This document shows positions 29,243 to 37,922 of a stretch of 64,000 nt of DNA, piece by piece. Position numbers and translations under genes: made by a program. Every line of letters begins with the position of its first letter. Positions within the stretch are counted from its first letter, which is position 1. The DNA is taken from NCBI GenBank assembly GCA_004014935.1, contig CP025324.1, forward strand, positions 1,364,001 through 1,428,000, in the 5' to 3' direction. Source of the DNA: Saccharomycopsis malanga. Its lineage: Eukaryota > Ascomycota > Saccharomycetes > Ascoideales > Saccharomycopsidaceae. The notes under the pieces were generated by a model. It did no database searches. It was not told the DNA's origin and was given only the letters and a program-made list of their open reading frames with translations.

Positions 29243-31633
29243 TTACCAAGTTTGAAGTTCTTCATAGTAATCTACTCTTCCGTTGTGGTCTTCTACGTAC
29301 GAGGCTATGTGTTTTCTCAATTGATCACACATAATGTTAGGACCACAGGAAGTTATGGAAACAGAGCCTTTATTGTGAGTGAGCCAGTCACGAACAATGT
29401 GGTTGAGGTCCGGTCTTTGGCAGGAGATGGTGAAATCTTTCAATTTCTGAGCGATAAAAAGAGTATCTGAATTTACTATGATGTGAAATTTCAGGTCATC
29501 GTCTTTTTCCTGGTCCAATTGTTGCTGAGAAGTGATAATATTAGCGGGCGACTCTCTGGTGAGGAAAAGGAAAACTTGTACTGGGGTATTTTGAAGTAAT
29601 TGCAATTCCTCAGCAAACCACGCGATGGAATTCAAGTCCTTGGCAATCCAGAGCAATTTAATATCTTTCTGACCTTCGGGATACTTTCTAGCTAATTTCA
29701 AAGCATGGTCAAAAGGACCTGGGATACCGTTACCTCCTGCGACCAAGTTTATATGGTCATATTGATAATTAGGAGCAGAATGGCCGTAAGGGCCTTCTAT
29801 TCCCACTGAGATGGACGAGTCCATTTGGTCTGGTTTTTTTGCCACTAGATCAAATATTTGCTTGGTGGTTCCTTTTTTTGCTTTTATGTAAATATTGATT
29901 TCATTGTCTACATGATTGACAGTGAATGGATGGGACTGATAAAAAGCGGAACCTTTAAAAAAGTAGATATAAACAAATTGACCAGGATGTGCCTTCCAAG
30001 AGTCTGGACTTTTCACTGTCACTTTCATGGTGTCTTGGGAAACGATTTTGATAGTTGCTTTTTTGATACCGAACTGTAAAATTCGAAATAATCTCACCAA
30101 CCGGTCAAAGGCCCATATGGCAATGGAAGCATAAACAAACTCCATGTAACCCAACTGGACACAGTGTTTATACACACCCACTAGAAACACGACAGCTAAA
30201 ACAATGTGGCCATACAAGAAGATCTCGTAACAATGTCTTCTAAACCAGTTGTATGACTGGATCATTAACGCTGCACAAACCACAGTGGCCACTATTCCCC
30301 AGTAGAAATATTCAGTATGCAAGGAGGTGGAATACCGGCCATTTGCAACGAATATCACTGTGAACAAAATACTGTGAATCATGGCGTCTACAAACATGAT
30401 CCTGCCAGTCCATTTATGGAACTGGATGAATGTGGAGAAGGAGAAGCCAGTAAGCCATTGTAAAAAGTTGTTTCTTCCGGCAAATAGAAATATCAATGGA
30501 AAATGGGCAAATGCTATGATTCCAGTTCTATCAGCCAAATACCGTGCTATTTGCAAGCCCTTTGGAGAGTTTGGCACAAATTCCCAATTAATACTAAGCA
30601 CAATAATGTGCGTGACCAAATAACCAAAGATGACACAACTTTCAGCCATTGTGGGAATATAAGCAGTGATAATCCCAAAAAAGCGACTTGTTTGCATATG
30701 TTTTTCATCAAACAAACTAGCAATAAAAAGCTTCCTTTGTAGATACTTAGTCACACAGTTGTTTAATAGCTTGACAAGCCCACAGGCAGTTAGAAATCGG
30801 AAAATTGCAGAAAATACCATTATTCCTGTCCAATATCCAAGAACTGCAATCCCATAAAGCACACTTCTGTCGTAATTGAGCGGCTTTACTATAGAACTCT
30901 TGTAAAACTTGTCATATGTTTCTTTTCCAATACTAACAGGACGGTTAATTTTATCTTTAGGTGTAATCTCATATTCATGGAGTGCATACTTGGTAGCATT
31001 ATCATATACCGCGTTCAACTTATCCAACGTCATTCCAGGACAGTTGTTTATGATTGCAGGCATTGCTTTCTCAATCATTGCGTCAGAAGGGGCATTTCTA
31101 TGCAAACATAGAGCAAACGACCCATAAAAAGGTGCATACTCACAAGTCTGTTTCGCTGCCTCTTTTTTACTTCCCTTTTTTGTAGAACCAGAGCTTGTAC
31201 TATTCGAAACTGTACCATTATGTATTGCTGTTATCTCATGTCCATGGCCAAACCCTTGCTTCTTTTTTGGAGGAACATTGCTGTAGTTGTAATAATTTGC
31301 TGCTGCTTGGCAAGCTGCTACTAGCATCTTCTCAGGAGTCGCCCGATGTCTATTAGTGAAGACAGGCTTGTCACTCCTCTCTCTGGAACGATGGCCACCT
31401 TCCATAGTGATTGTATTGTTAGAACTTTGTAAAGTATGATTAGAATGGGCTCCATTGCCAGTATTGTTAAATGATATACCAGTTGAGTTATATGAAGCAC
31501 CAATTGTACTATTGGTAGTATTTACCGACAAAATGCCCTGTGAATCAGCATAATGGTTATTTGTTGTGTTTCTTCCATATCCAGAAACAATTCTCAATAA
31601 GCTGATCAAGCAAAGTAGCAGAATTATCTTCAT
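29243..31633 (-). CDS. Ferric/cupric reductase transmembrane protein (FRE family)
   Basis: Plasma-membrane flavocytochrome b that reduces ferric iron or copper for uptake. 796 aa. N-terminal signal peptide MKIILLLCLISLLRIVSGYG; an extracellular region of about 250 aa rich in N-glycosylation sequons and containing the conserved C-x-Y-APFYGSFALCLH block; a multi-pass core with the two heme-ligand helices (FHKWTGRIMFVDAMIHSILF and GHIVLAVVFLVGVYKHC, His pairs 13-14 residues apart); FAD-binding HPFTVNH; NADPH-binding VAGGNGIPGPFDHAL; and a C-terminal CGPNIMCDQLRKH. All order and spacing are as in FRE1-FRE7-type proteins, so it should be active. Which FRE paralog it matches cannot be decided here. 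Upstream TGCACCC sites suggest iron regulation. Confidence 0.93.
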   Translation of the reverse strand: MKIILLLCLISLLRIVSGYGRNTTNNHYADSQGILSVNTTNSTIGASYNSTGISFNNTGNGAHSNHTLQSSNNTITMEGGHRSRERSDKPVFTNRHRATPEKMLVAACQAAANYYNYSNVPPKKKQGFGHGHEITAIHNGTVSNSTSSGSTKKGSKKEAAKQTCEYAPFYGSFALCLHRNAPSDAMIEKAMPAIINNCPGMTLDKLNAVYDNATKYALHEYEITPKDKINRPVSIGKETYDKFYKSSIVKPLNYDRSVLYGIAVLGYWTGIMVFSAIFRFLTACGLVKLLNNCVTKYLQRKLFIASLFDEKHMQTSRFFGIITAYIPTMAESCVIFGYLVTHIIVLSINWEFVPNSPKGLQIARYLADRTGIIAFAHFPLIFLFAGRNNFLQWLTGFSFSTFIQFHKWTGRIMFVDAMIHSILFTVIFVANGRYSTSLHTEYFYWGIVATVVCAALMIQSYNWFRRHCYEIFLYGHIVLAVVFLVGVYKHCVQLGYMEFVYASIAIWAFDRLVRLFRILQFGIKKATIKIVSQDTMKVTVKSPDSWKAHPGQFVYIYFFKGSAFYQSHPFTVNHVDNEINIYIKAKKGTTKQIFDLVAKKPDQMDSSISVGIEGPYGHSAPNYQYDHINLVAGGNGIPGPFDHALKLARKYPEGQKDIKLLWIAKDLNSIAWFAEELQLLQNTPVQVFLFLTRESPANIITSQQQLDQEKDDDLKFHIIVNSDTLFIAQKLKDFTISCQRPDLNHIVRDWLTHNKGSVSITSCGPNIMCDQLRKHIASYVEDHNGRVDYYEELQTW

Positions 31634-32688
31634 TTCTAATCAAACCTTTCTCCTATAGGCTGCATTAAAATCCTTTCCCAATGGTTGATTGTTCACTCGA
31701 TCCCCACAATACACAGATTTCAACTGCTTATAAAATACATCATTTAATTTACACCTCCTTAAGCACATCTTAAGGGCCCTAACATGTCAAAAGCTGGTAT
31801 ATTGACCTATTTTCGCCAACATGACGGGTGCCGTTTTAACGCCTTCATAGTTTATGCGGCGATATCCAACATCAAATCACACTACACACTACAATCCATC
31901 AGTGTATCCCATCTCCTAATTGTACTACGAACCCCGATATCTTTTTCATCAGTTTCTCGGTGCCAAGACTGTTGAACATTAAATGAAATATTGTGCACCC
32001 CAGGCGCTGCATATTTCAAAATAGCCGTTCACACTAATGATAATAGCGCCGTTTACGAATACGCCACACAATGTGTCAAATCATGATCCATTAATACATT
32101 TCAACAAGTACAATGACAGTATGAAAACCGTCGTGTTTAGCTGAAGTGCACCCCATACTAATACGCTTTCCTGTAAATTTGGTAGAAGCTATTATTAGAA
32201 TGCTGTGGTGTTGGACATTGTAATTAGTAAAAATCCTATTAGTAACAAGATGTACAGTTTAATAAATTTCAAAGCTTGGGCATGTTAGTTCCGCAGGATG
32301 ATTAAGAGTCTTTTTCTTTCATGAATAAAACACTTTTATATAAAAGTATCTGCGATACTTTATTTAGCTTCTTTTATATATGGAAGAAAGTGTTTTTCTG
32401 TTTACTGAGTAAACTTATTAAATAAGATACTGGTCATTAATACTTACAATCGAGAATGTTTGCCAGGCAAGTGAGTTGCACCTAGCAGTGTAAACTACAA
32501 TAATATATGAGATTGAATGACCTAAAAATACAAGGGTTTCTTCCGTACTCTAATCTAGACACGTAACTCGTGTGGAACGTACCCTAACACTAATGGCTTT
32601 ACAAACATATTTGAGTAATATGATTTCAGTGTTAGTAGCTCAACGGATTGCCGAGATTTTGGAAGGCCACTAATACACCAGGAGTTTA
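31634..32688. other. Long upstream region of the ferric reductase
   Basis: About 1 kb without a gene between the reductase start and the repeated 3' region of the BRE4-like gene. Apart from the TGCACCC pair it holds a loose inverted repeat near 32327-32402 (ACACTTTTATATAAAAGT and CTTTTATATATGG ending AAAGTGTTTTT). A small plus-strand frame at 31784 has no features. Confidence 0.5.
31993..32155. promoter_or_regulatory. Paired GTGCACCCCA sites upstream of the ferric reductase
   Basis: The identical 10-mer GTGCACCCCA occurs at 31993-32002 and 32146-32155, about 360 and 520 bp upstream of the start. It contains TGCACCC, the core of the Aft1 iron-response site (known YRCACCCR; the last base differs). 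Paired sites in a reductase promoter support iron control, but the regulator is inferred. Confidence 0.5.
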
Positions 32689-32858
32689 ATTCGTTTGTTG
32701 ATTATTTTATTAAGCAATCCATCACCATTTGATAGTAATTATGGCTAATTCGTTTGTTGGTTATTTTATCAAGTAATACATCACCATTTGATAGTAATAG
32801 TTTAATTCGTTTTTTGGTTATTTTATCAAACAATACATCACCATTTGATAGTAATTAT
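32689..32858. repeat. Three tandem 57-bp units forming the 3' end of the BRE4-like gene
   Basis: Each unit starts AATTCGTTTGTTG (or TTTTTTG), continues GGTTATTTTATCAA and CATCACCATTTGATAGTAAT. The third unit reaches the stop codon of the minus-strand gene, so the array is its 3' UTR. Units differ by only a few bases. Confidence 0.85.
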
Positions 32859-35800
32859 AATTCTTTCAGTTTCTTGAGCTGTTTTTTGGAAATGATTCTT
32901 TTCAATGCCAACGGCAAGTCTTGGGCAGATTGGTTATCGTCTTTCAGCTGTTTCAAAGAGTAGACGCGCGTGATAAAGTTTTTAGAAGACTGGCGAAAGC
33001 TGTCAATACTTCTAGTTCTTGACAATGAGGAGCTGTCGTCAACAAAAGCTTCGTCATAAGAAGGAACGGTAGCGATAGGACGGATGCTTTCTGGCTGGGT
33101 GTACTGGACAGGGTTGAGTGATGATTCCTGTGAAACATTACTGGAAGCAGACGAAGAAATGGATTGTTGGCTCGAGGAATGAGTTTGCAGCTGAATATTA
33201 AGGTCTGAGAGTTTTTGTTTTTCAGCAATAAGGTTTTCTTCCGAATCAATTGAACGACTGAGGAAACTGTATTTGAATTTGTTGACCCCGACCAAGATTC
33301 TACTAAGCTCGACCAACTCGTCGATATAATCAATGACTTCCTCAAGAGCAGCGCTGGTGGCACACCAACTGAGCAATTTCTCCCTCGCAAGAGGCTGTGG
33401 TCGTCTGCGAGACGTGAACAGAAGTGCTTCTTCTGCAATCTGGTTGGCCAAAAACTGCCTGACAACATGAACAAGCTTCTTGTGGGAGTTTCTAGCACTG
33501 GGGAGGTACTGCGGAAGTGGGTTTTTATTGAGTAACGCTTCTCTAATGGTGATCATGATATTATTTATCGATGCAGCAACTTGTCTACGATGCGGATACG
33601 CCATGTAGTTTAATTCTTCTATGATTTCAGAACCGTATTTTGTTCTCAAAAAAACAATGTTTTCCATACGAGAAACAATTTCTCCTAGAAGAAAGATCAT
33701 TTCTGGGTACAATTTAGCTCTGATTTTGGTGTCGCCTTTAAATGTTGGCTCTGTCTTCATTGCTGTATTGTAAGCTTCTGCTTTTGTTAGTGCTTTACGA
33801 CATTGAGCAGCAATTTTGATGAATTTCAAACGATTAACTGGATTAATGGAAATTATTGGTTGTTTGTCATTTGAATCTTGTTGATTTTTCAGATTTGTAA
33901 AGTTTTGTTGACTTTTTGAATTTATAAAATCTTGTTGACTTTTTGAATTTATAAAATCTTGTTGATTCTTTAGATTTGTAAAGTTTTGTTGAAAATTCTT
34001 CAGATTTACAAAATCTTGTTGATTCTTCAAATTTACAAAATCTTGTTGATTCTTCAAATTTACAAAATCTTGTTGACTTTTTAAATTTACAAAATCTTGT
34101 TGACCTTCCAAACCTATGGAATACAACATTTGCATTTTTGCACAGCAATCACACGCAAATGAGAGTTCTTGCAAAAGCTCTTCTTTAGCATGTATTGGAA
34201 ATACGCATAAATTTGAAACCAAACCAATAAGACCTCCGTACAAAAAAGCCACACAACGTTTCCCCCAGTTGAGAAGAATTGTGCCACCCACAGAAGACGG
34301 GATTACGGTTGCCAACACCACTATGTAAAGACTGACTAGTCCTATGATGGCACCTTTGATATAAGCTGTTCCTAGCAAAAAATAAAAGCCAGGAACAGCG
34401 CCCACGACGGTGACAATGACCTCTACAAAGACATGCTGTTGTTTGCCTGCCGCTACATATGACAAGTAGCCCCAGGAGGCGCCCACTACAATACCCACGC
34501 CGCGGAGAAAAAACACCCAGAAGGTGTTGCCTATGGAGGGCTCGACAACCAAGATGCACACAAAGCCTATCCAGCTTCCCCTGATGTCGATGTACCAGCG
34601 GCGCGACTCTGGGAGAAACATGGGAAACGAGGCCAACATGAGGGCCATCACACACTGTACCGAGAAGGTGAGATGGAGTCTGTACTTGCGGGCGGCTTTC
34701 AAACAGTATAGAAACATCAAGGAAAGGTAATACTCCAATTTCCAGCCAAGGTCTTTTGTTTGGTCCACTGGGGGAATAACTACGTTTGTATTGTGCTGTG
34801 TTGAGGAGCTTCTTCTATAATGTACCAGAAACGTGTCGTTTTTCTGCATGATGATATCAGTCGAAGGCTTTTCCCACCATTTTTTGCGGAAAAAATATAT
34901 TCTTCTTTGATTTTGTTTTCTCATTGTGACCAATTGCTCGGCGTTGGTGCTGAGCAGCAAAATCCCGCTTGCAATCTCTTTGAAATTCAATATGAACAAT
35001 GATAGAAGAAACACTTCGTCTCTTGGAAGTAGCAATGTCTCGACGTCCTTGCCAAAGGTTTCCAACGCATTTTTCCATGATTTGTCAAACTCCTCAATGG
35101 CAGCACCAAGTTTTACGTTTTGCTCTTTGAAATCCAAGTCTTGGATGCATTGTGGTTCTTGCGTGAAAACCTGCGAAGACGTGGCGCTGCCAATATCGTA
35201 GACATGTCCAATAGCTAGTTTTAAATGATATAACGCCATTGACAAGGCCTTGTGTAATGCTATTGTAGGATTGCGTACTTTGGTAAGCATCTCAAGCAAC
35301 TGGTCGTTATTGGGACCATTATCAAGAAGCGAAAACTCCAACTGGCAGCCGTTGATGATGGCTGCTAGATGTTTTGAAACGTCTTGTAACGTAGTAAGGA
35401 AAAACCGAATCTCCATAGCAGAAAATCGTGAATACGAAATCTCATAAAGACACTCCTTGAGAACTGATTCGCATAGCATCAATTTTTTTTCTACGGGTTT
35501 CTGTCCAGCAAGAAGATGTTTCAAAGCTGGTGGGTTGCCATTGTATGCCAAAACACCAGGACAAGCAAACGTGATAAAGTATTGTATACTGTCGTCAAAC
35601 GACTTGTGGAAATGGTCCAAGGCATCTAGAACAGACTCTCCTAGAAACGTGGAGCCGAATTCGGGGAAAATAAGTAGATTGCACAGGATTGAAATGGCTA
35701 TGCCCAATAAAAACGGAAGAAGATAGGCCTGGAACACTTGGAAACAAGAACGGTCCAACGAATCCAAAAACGCAAAATGAACTACTAAAAAGGTAGGAAA

Positions 35801-36220
35801 CACAATCCCAAAGAAAGTATGGTTAATCACACGTATCCAACCATGGAAAAACAACATGATGATCTCAAATATTGCCAAAACAACCAACGATTTCTGATAT
35901 TCGCTGAAATGTTCTTCGTAAAGTTGGTGCTCACTTAACAGTTGATACTGATCACCTACAATGCTTTGGCATATAAATCTTCCCAATAAAGCCCAGCCCA
36001 TCCCAATGAATAGGCCCACTATACAGTATATCCCACTTTCAACCATGGTCCCTAAACGCTTGCTAGGATGCACCATGATCGACGCCAACGACAACATTGA
36101 CGGCTGGTATCCAATCCTACTTCGAACCGATGGTATCAAACATAAGATAAAACATATTGTAGCACAGATCACAGACTTGGCAATCCGTTGACATAGAATT
36201 CTGTTTGGTAACCAGCTCAT
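32855..36220 (-). CDS. BRE4: BRE4-like multi-pass membrane protein (putative ER transporter family)
   Basis: 1121 aa, near the length of S. cerevisiae Bre4 (1125). Two hydrophobic halves, each with about six membrane segments: residues 15-200 (SVICATICFILCLIPSVRSR, GIYCIVGLFIGMGWALLGRF, LVVLAIFEIIMLFFHGWIRV) and about 535-690 (VQCMALMLASFPMFLPESRR, SWIGFVCILVVEPSIGNTFW, FFLRGVGIVVGASWGYLSYV, GAIIGLVSLYIVVLATVIPS), separated and followed by soluble regions. This layout and the WIGFVCILVVEPSIGNTF block match the fungal 6TM-N/DUF2421 family related to aromatic-acid exporters. Known: bre4 mutants are sensitive to brefeldin A; transport activity is not proven. Odd feature: a stretch of about nine QQDFVNLK-type octapeptides at about 705-785 between the second membrane block and the C-terminal domain. 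Confidence 0.85.
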   Translation of the reverse strand: MSWLPNRILCQRIAKSVICATICFILCLIPSVRSRIGYQPSMLSLASIMVHPSKRLGTMVESGIYCIVGLFIGMGWALLGRFICQSIVGDQYQLLSEHQLYEEHFSEYQKSLVVLAIFEIIMLFFHGWIRVINHTFFGIVFPTFLVVHFAFLDSLDRSCFQVFQAYLLPFLLGIAISILCNLLIFPEFGSTFLGESVLDALDHFHKSFDDSIQYFITFACPGVLAYNGNPPALKHLLAGQKPVEKKLMLCESVLKECLYEISYSRFSAMEIRFFLTTLQDVSKHLAAIINGCQLEFSLLDNGPNNDQLLEMLTKVRNPTIALHKALSMALYHLKLAIGHVYDIGSATSSQVFTQEPQCIQDLDFKEQNVKLGAAIEEFDKSWKNALETFGKDVETLLLPRDEVFLLSLFILNFKEIASGILLLSTNAEQLVTMRKQNQRRIYFFRKKWWEKPSTDIIMQKNDTFLVHYRRSSSTQHNTNVVIPPVDQTKDLGWKLEYYLSLMFLYCLKAARKYRLHLTFSVQCVMALMLASFPMFLPESRRWYIDIRGSWIGFVCILVVEPSIGNTFWVFFLRGVGIVVGASWGYLSYVAAGKQQHVFVEVIVTVVGAVPGFYFLLGTAYIKGAIIGLVSLYIVVLATVIPSSVGGTILLNWGKRCVAFLYGGLIGLVSNLCVFPIHAKEELLQELSFACDCCAKMQMLYSIGLEGQQDFVNLKSQQDFVNLKNQQDFVNLKNQQDFVNLKNFQQNFTNLKNQQDFINSKSQQDFINSKSQQNFTNLKNQQDSNDKQPIISINPVNRLKFIKIAAQCRKALTKAEAYNTAMKTEPTFKGDTKIRAKLYPEMIFLLGEIVSRMENIVFLRTKYGSEIIEELNYMAYPHRRQVAASINNIMITIREALLNKNPLPQYLPSARNSHKKLVHVVRQFLANQIAEEALLFTSRRRPQPLAREKLLSWCATSAALEEVIDYIDELVELSRILVGVNKFKYSFLSRSIDSEENLIAEKQKLSDLNIQLQTHSSSQQSISSSASSNVSQESSLNPVQYTQPESIRPIATVPSYDEAFVDDSSSLSRTRSIDSFRQSSKNFITRVYSLKQLKDDNQSAQDLPLALKRIISKKQLKKLKEL
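33875..34115 (-). repeat. In-frame 24-bp coding minisatellite in the BRE4-like gene
   Basis: About nine to ten copies encoding QQDFVNLK, QQNFTNLK or QQDFINSK. Unit length is 24 bp, with one copy extended by a codon, and copies differ by a few bases. Length variation between strains would keep the frame. Confidence 0.88.
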
Positions 36221-36904
36221 TGGATTTTATGGTCTCATGTCTTGCACCAATAAGTAGCTTGAGTTAATATCCTTTCAATTAGTATTATTTGGACTGTTTT
36301 TATTACCCTTTTGCTCAATACTTTTTGGACTTGATATCTTTGCATCAGCATTCATCACCAGTATTTGTATATACAAATGAGCATCTCGAGACGAGTCACG
36401 GAAGTGGAATTCCGATTGAAAAATTGAATATTGTCAACATTTCTTGAAATGTTTATATATTCGAGGGCATGTGTTAATATTCAACGAGTTATTGGAAACT
36501 GCTCTGAATTCGTATGTGCTAAGAAGTGGAAATTATTTCGAGTTGGTTTCATCAAACAGTGGAAGTAACACTGTCTTGGTTTTTATTAAAAAGTGGCAAA
36601 TTACTGTAAGCAAATGTAGTCTTTAATGATCCAAAGTAAAAGTGTAACTGGCCATCAAGTAAGATCATCTTGCTAATAAATAGCTGCCTTGTGGTCACTC
36701 AGTCTCAGTAAACAACTCTTGTTAAGAGTATAATTATTATTATTGAAGCGCCATTAAGCGCATTCTTATCAAATATTCATATTTGGTTTCCAATTGAATG
36801 TTCAAAGCAATGCTACAATTCAAATGGTAAGGGCTTATTGTGCTAAAAAACAAAAGTGATATTGACTTGTTCAATATATCTTTTGACTTGTTCAAAGGAT
36901 ATAT
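36221..36904. other. Intergenic 5' of the BRE4-like gene, no gene seen
   Basis: AT-rich. A short plus-strand frame at 36444-36626 has no family features. Confidence 0.45.
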
Positions 36905-36980
36905 TGAGTTTTTATCAGGTTTATACCGTGTATATAAAATGAGTTTCCATCAGGTTTATACCGTGTATATAAAAATGATA
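36905..36980. repeat. Two tandem copies of a 36-bp unit
   Basis: TCAGGTTTATACCGTGTATA with TAAAATGAGTTT before and after occurs twice in tandem. Noncoding. A SINE tail fragment (ATACTGGGCTTGAAATAC) follows at 37203-37232. Confidence 0.75.
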
Positions 36981-37202
36981 TATGCTGAGTTTGAAGACCA
37001 TCATTATTAACAGATATCACTCATAAGAAATGACAACTCTTTAGTTTGTAAATTGCTACTCACTACCACTATAATCATAATGAAAAATATCTATTTATTA
37101 AGCGTTATAAACGCTTATAATTGCTTGTAATATCAGTTCACGGTACTGAACAGAAAACTAGTTCTTATCCAGTTAATCTTATTATTCACTGAACAAACGT
37201 TA

Positions 37203-37232
37203 TTGATATATACTGGGCTTGAAATACAAAGT
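37203..37232 (+). mobile_element. SINE family-1 tail fragment
   Basis: TTGATATATACTGGGCTTGA followed by AATACAAA, matching only the last part of the family consensus. No TTA run remains. Confidence 0.6.
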
Positions 37233-37374
37233 AGCCTTTACCGAACTCTTAAATCATAGGCTTGATCTCTGCGTTAACAATGTCAGAAGCTTGACTTGTA
37301 TTACTAAACAGAGTCTCACTGTAGAATGTGATTTCTACAGCTTGTCATTTTCAATAACTCTTTAATAAAATCCA

Positions 37375-37810
37375 TTCAATATTTAATATTTATTTGATAT
37401 CTATTTGACATTTAATATTTATTTAATATTTGTCTAATATTTATTTAATATTTGTCTAATATTTATTTAATATTTATTTATAATATTTATTTAATATTTA
37501 TTTAATATTTATTTAATATTTATTTAATATTTATTTAATATTTATTTAATATTTATTTAATATTTATTTAATATTTATTTAATATTTATTTAATATTTAT
37601 TTAATATTTATTTAATATTTATTTAATATTTATTTAATATTTATTTTTTTTTTTTTTTTAATATTTATTTAATATTTATTTAATATTTATTTAATATTTA
37701 TTCAATATTCATTTATTCATTATTCATTTAATATTTATTCAATATTCATCTATTCATTATTCATTTAATATTTATTCAATATTCATCTATTCATTATTCA
37801 TTTAATATCT
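37375..37810. repeat. Period-11 AT satellite (ATTTAATATTT)n upstream of RAD50
   Basis: About 40 units of an 11-bp motif. Units are near perfect from 37445 to 37700, interrupted by a T-run at 37644-37658, and diverge at both ends into forms such as ATTCATTTATTC. A tract of T and A repeats once per helical turn, so the DNA should be intrinsically curved and easily melted. It ends about 115 bp before the RAD50 start. It is noncoding. Confidence 0.9.
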
Positions 37811-37922
37811 ACTCAATTTCAACTTAATATCGTCAAAACACCCTAGTCGCATTGTAGAAAAGCTGAAAAATGTTTGAAAAATGGCGATGAGCTCAACATA
37901 ACAATACAATCAAAGTGGCAAA

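Noticed and set aside
37445-37700. Perfect ARS consensus within the 11-bp array
   Set aside because: Units have two or more mismatches to WTTTAYRTTTW; an origin role remains only a hypothesis.
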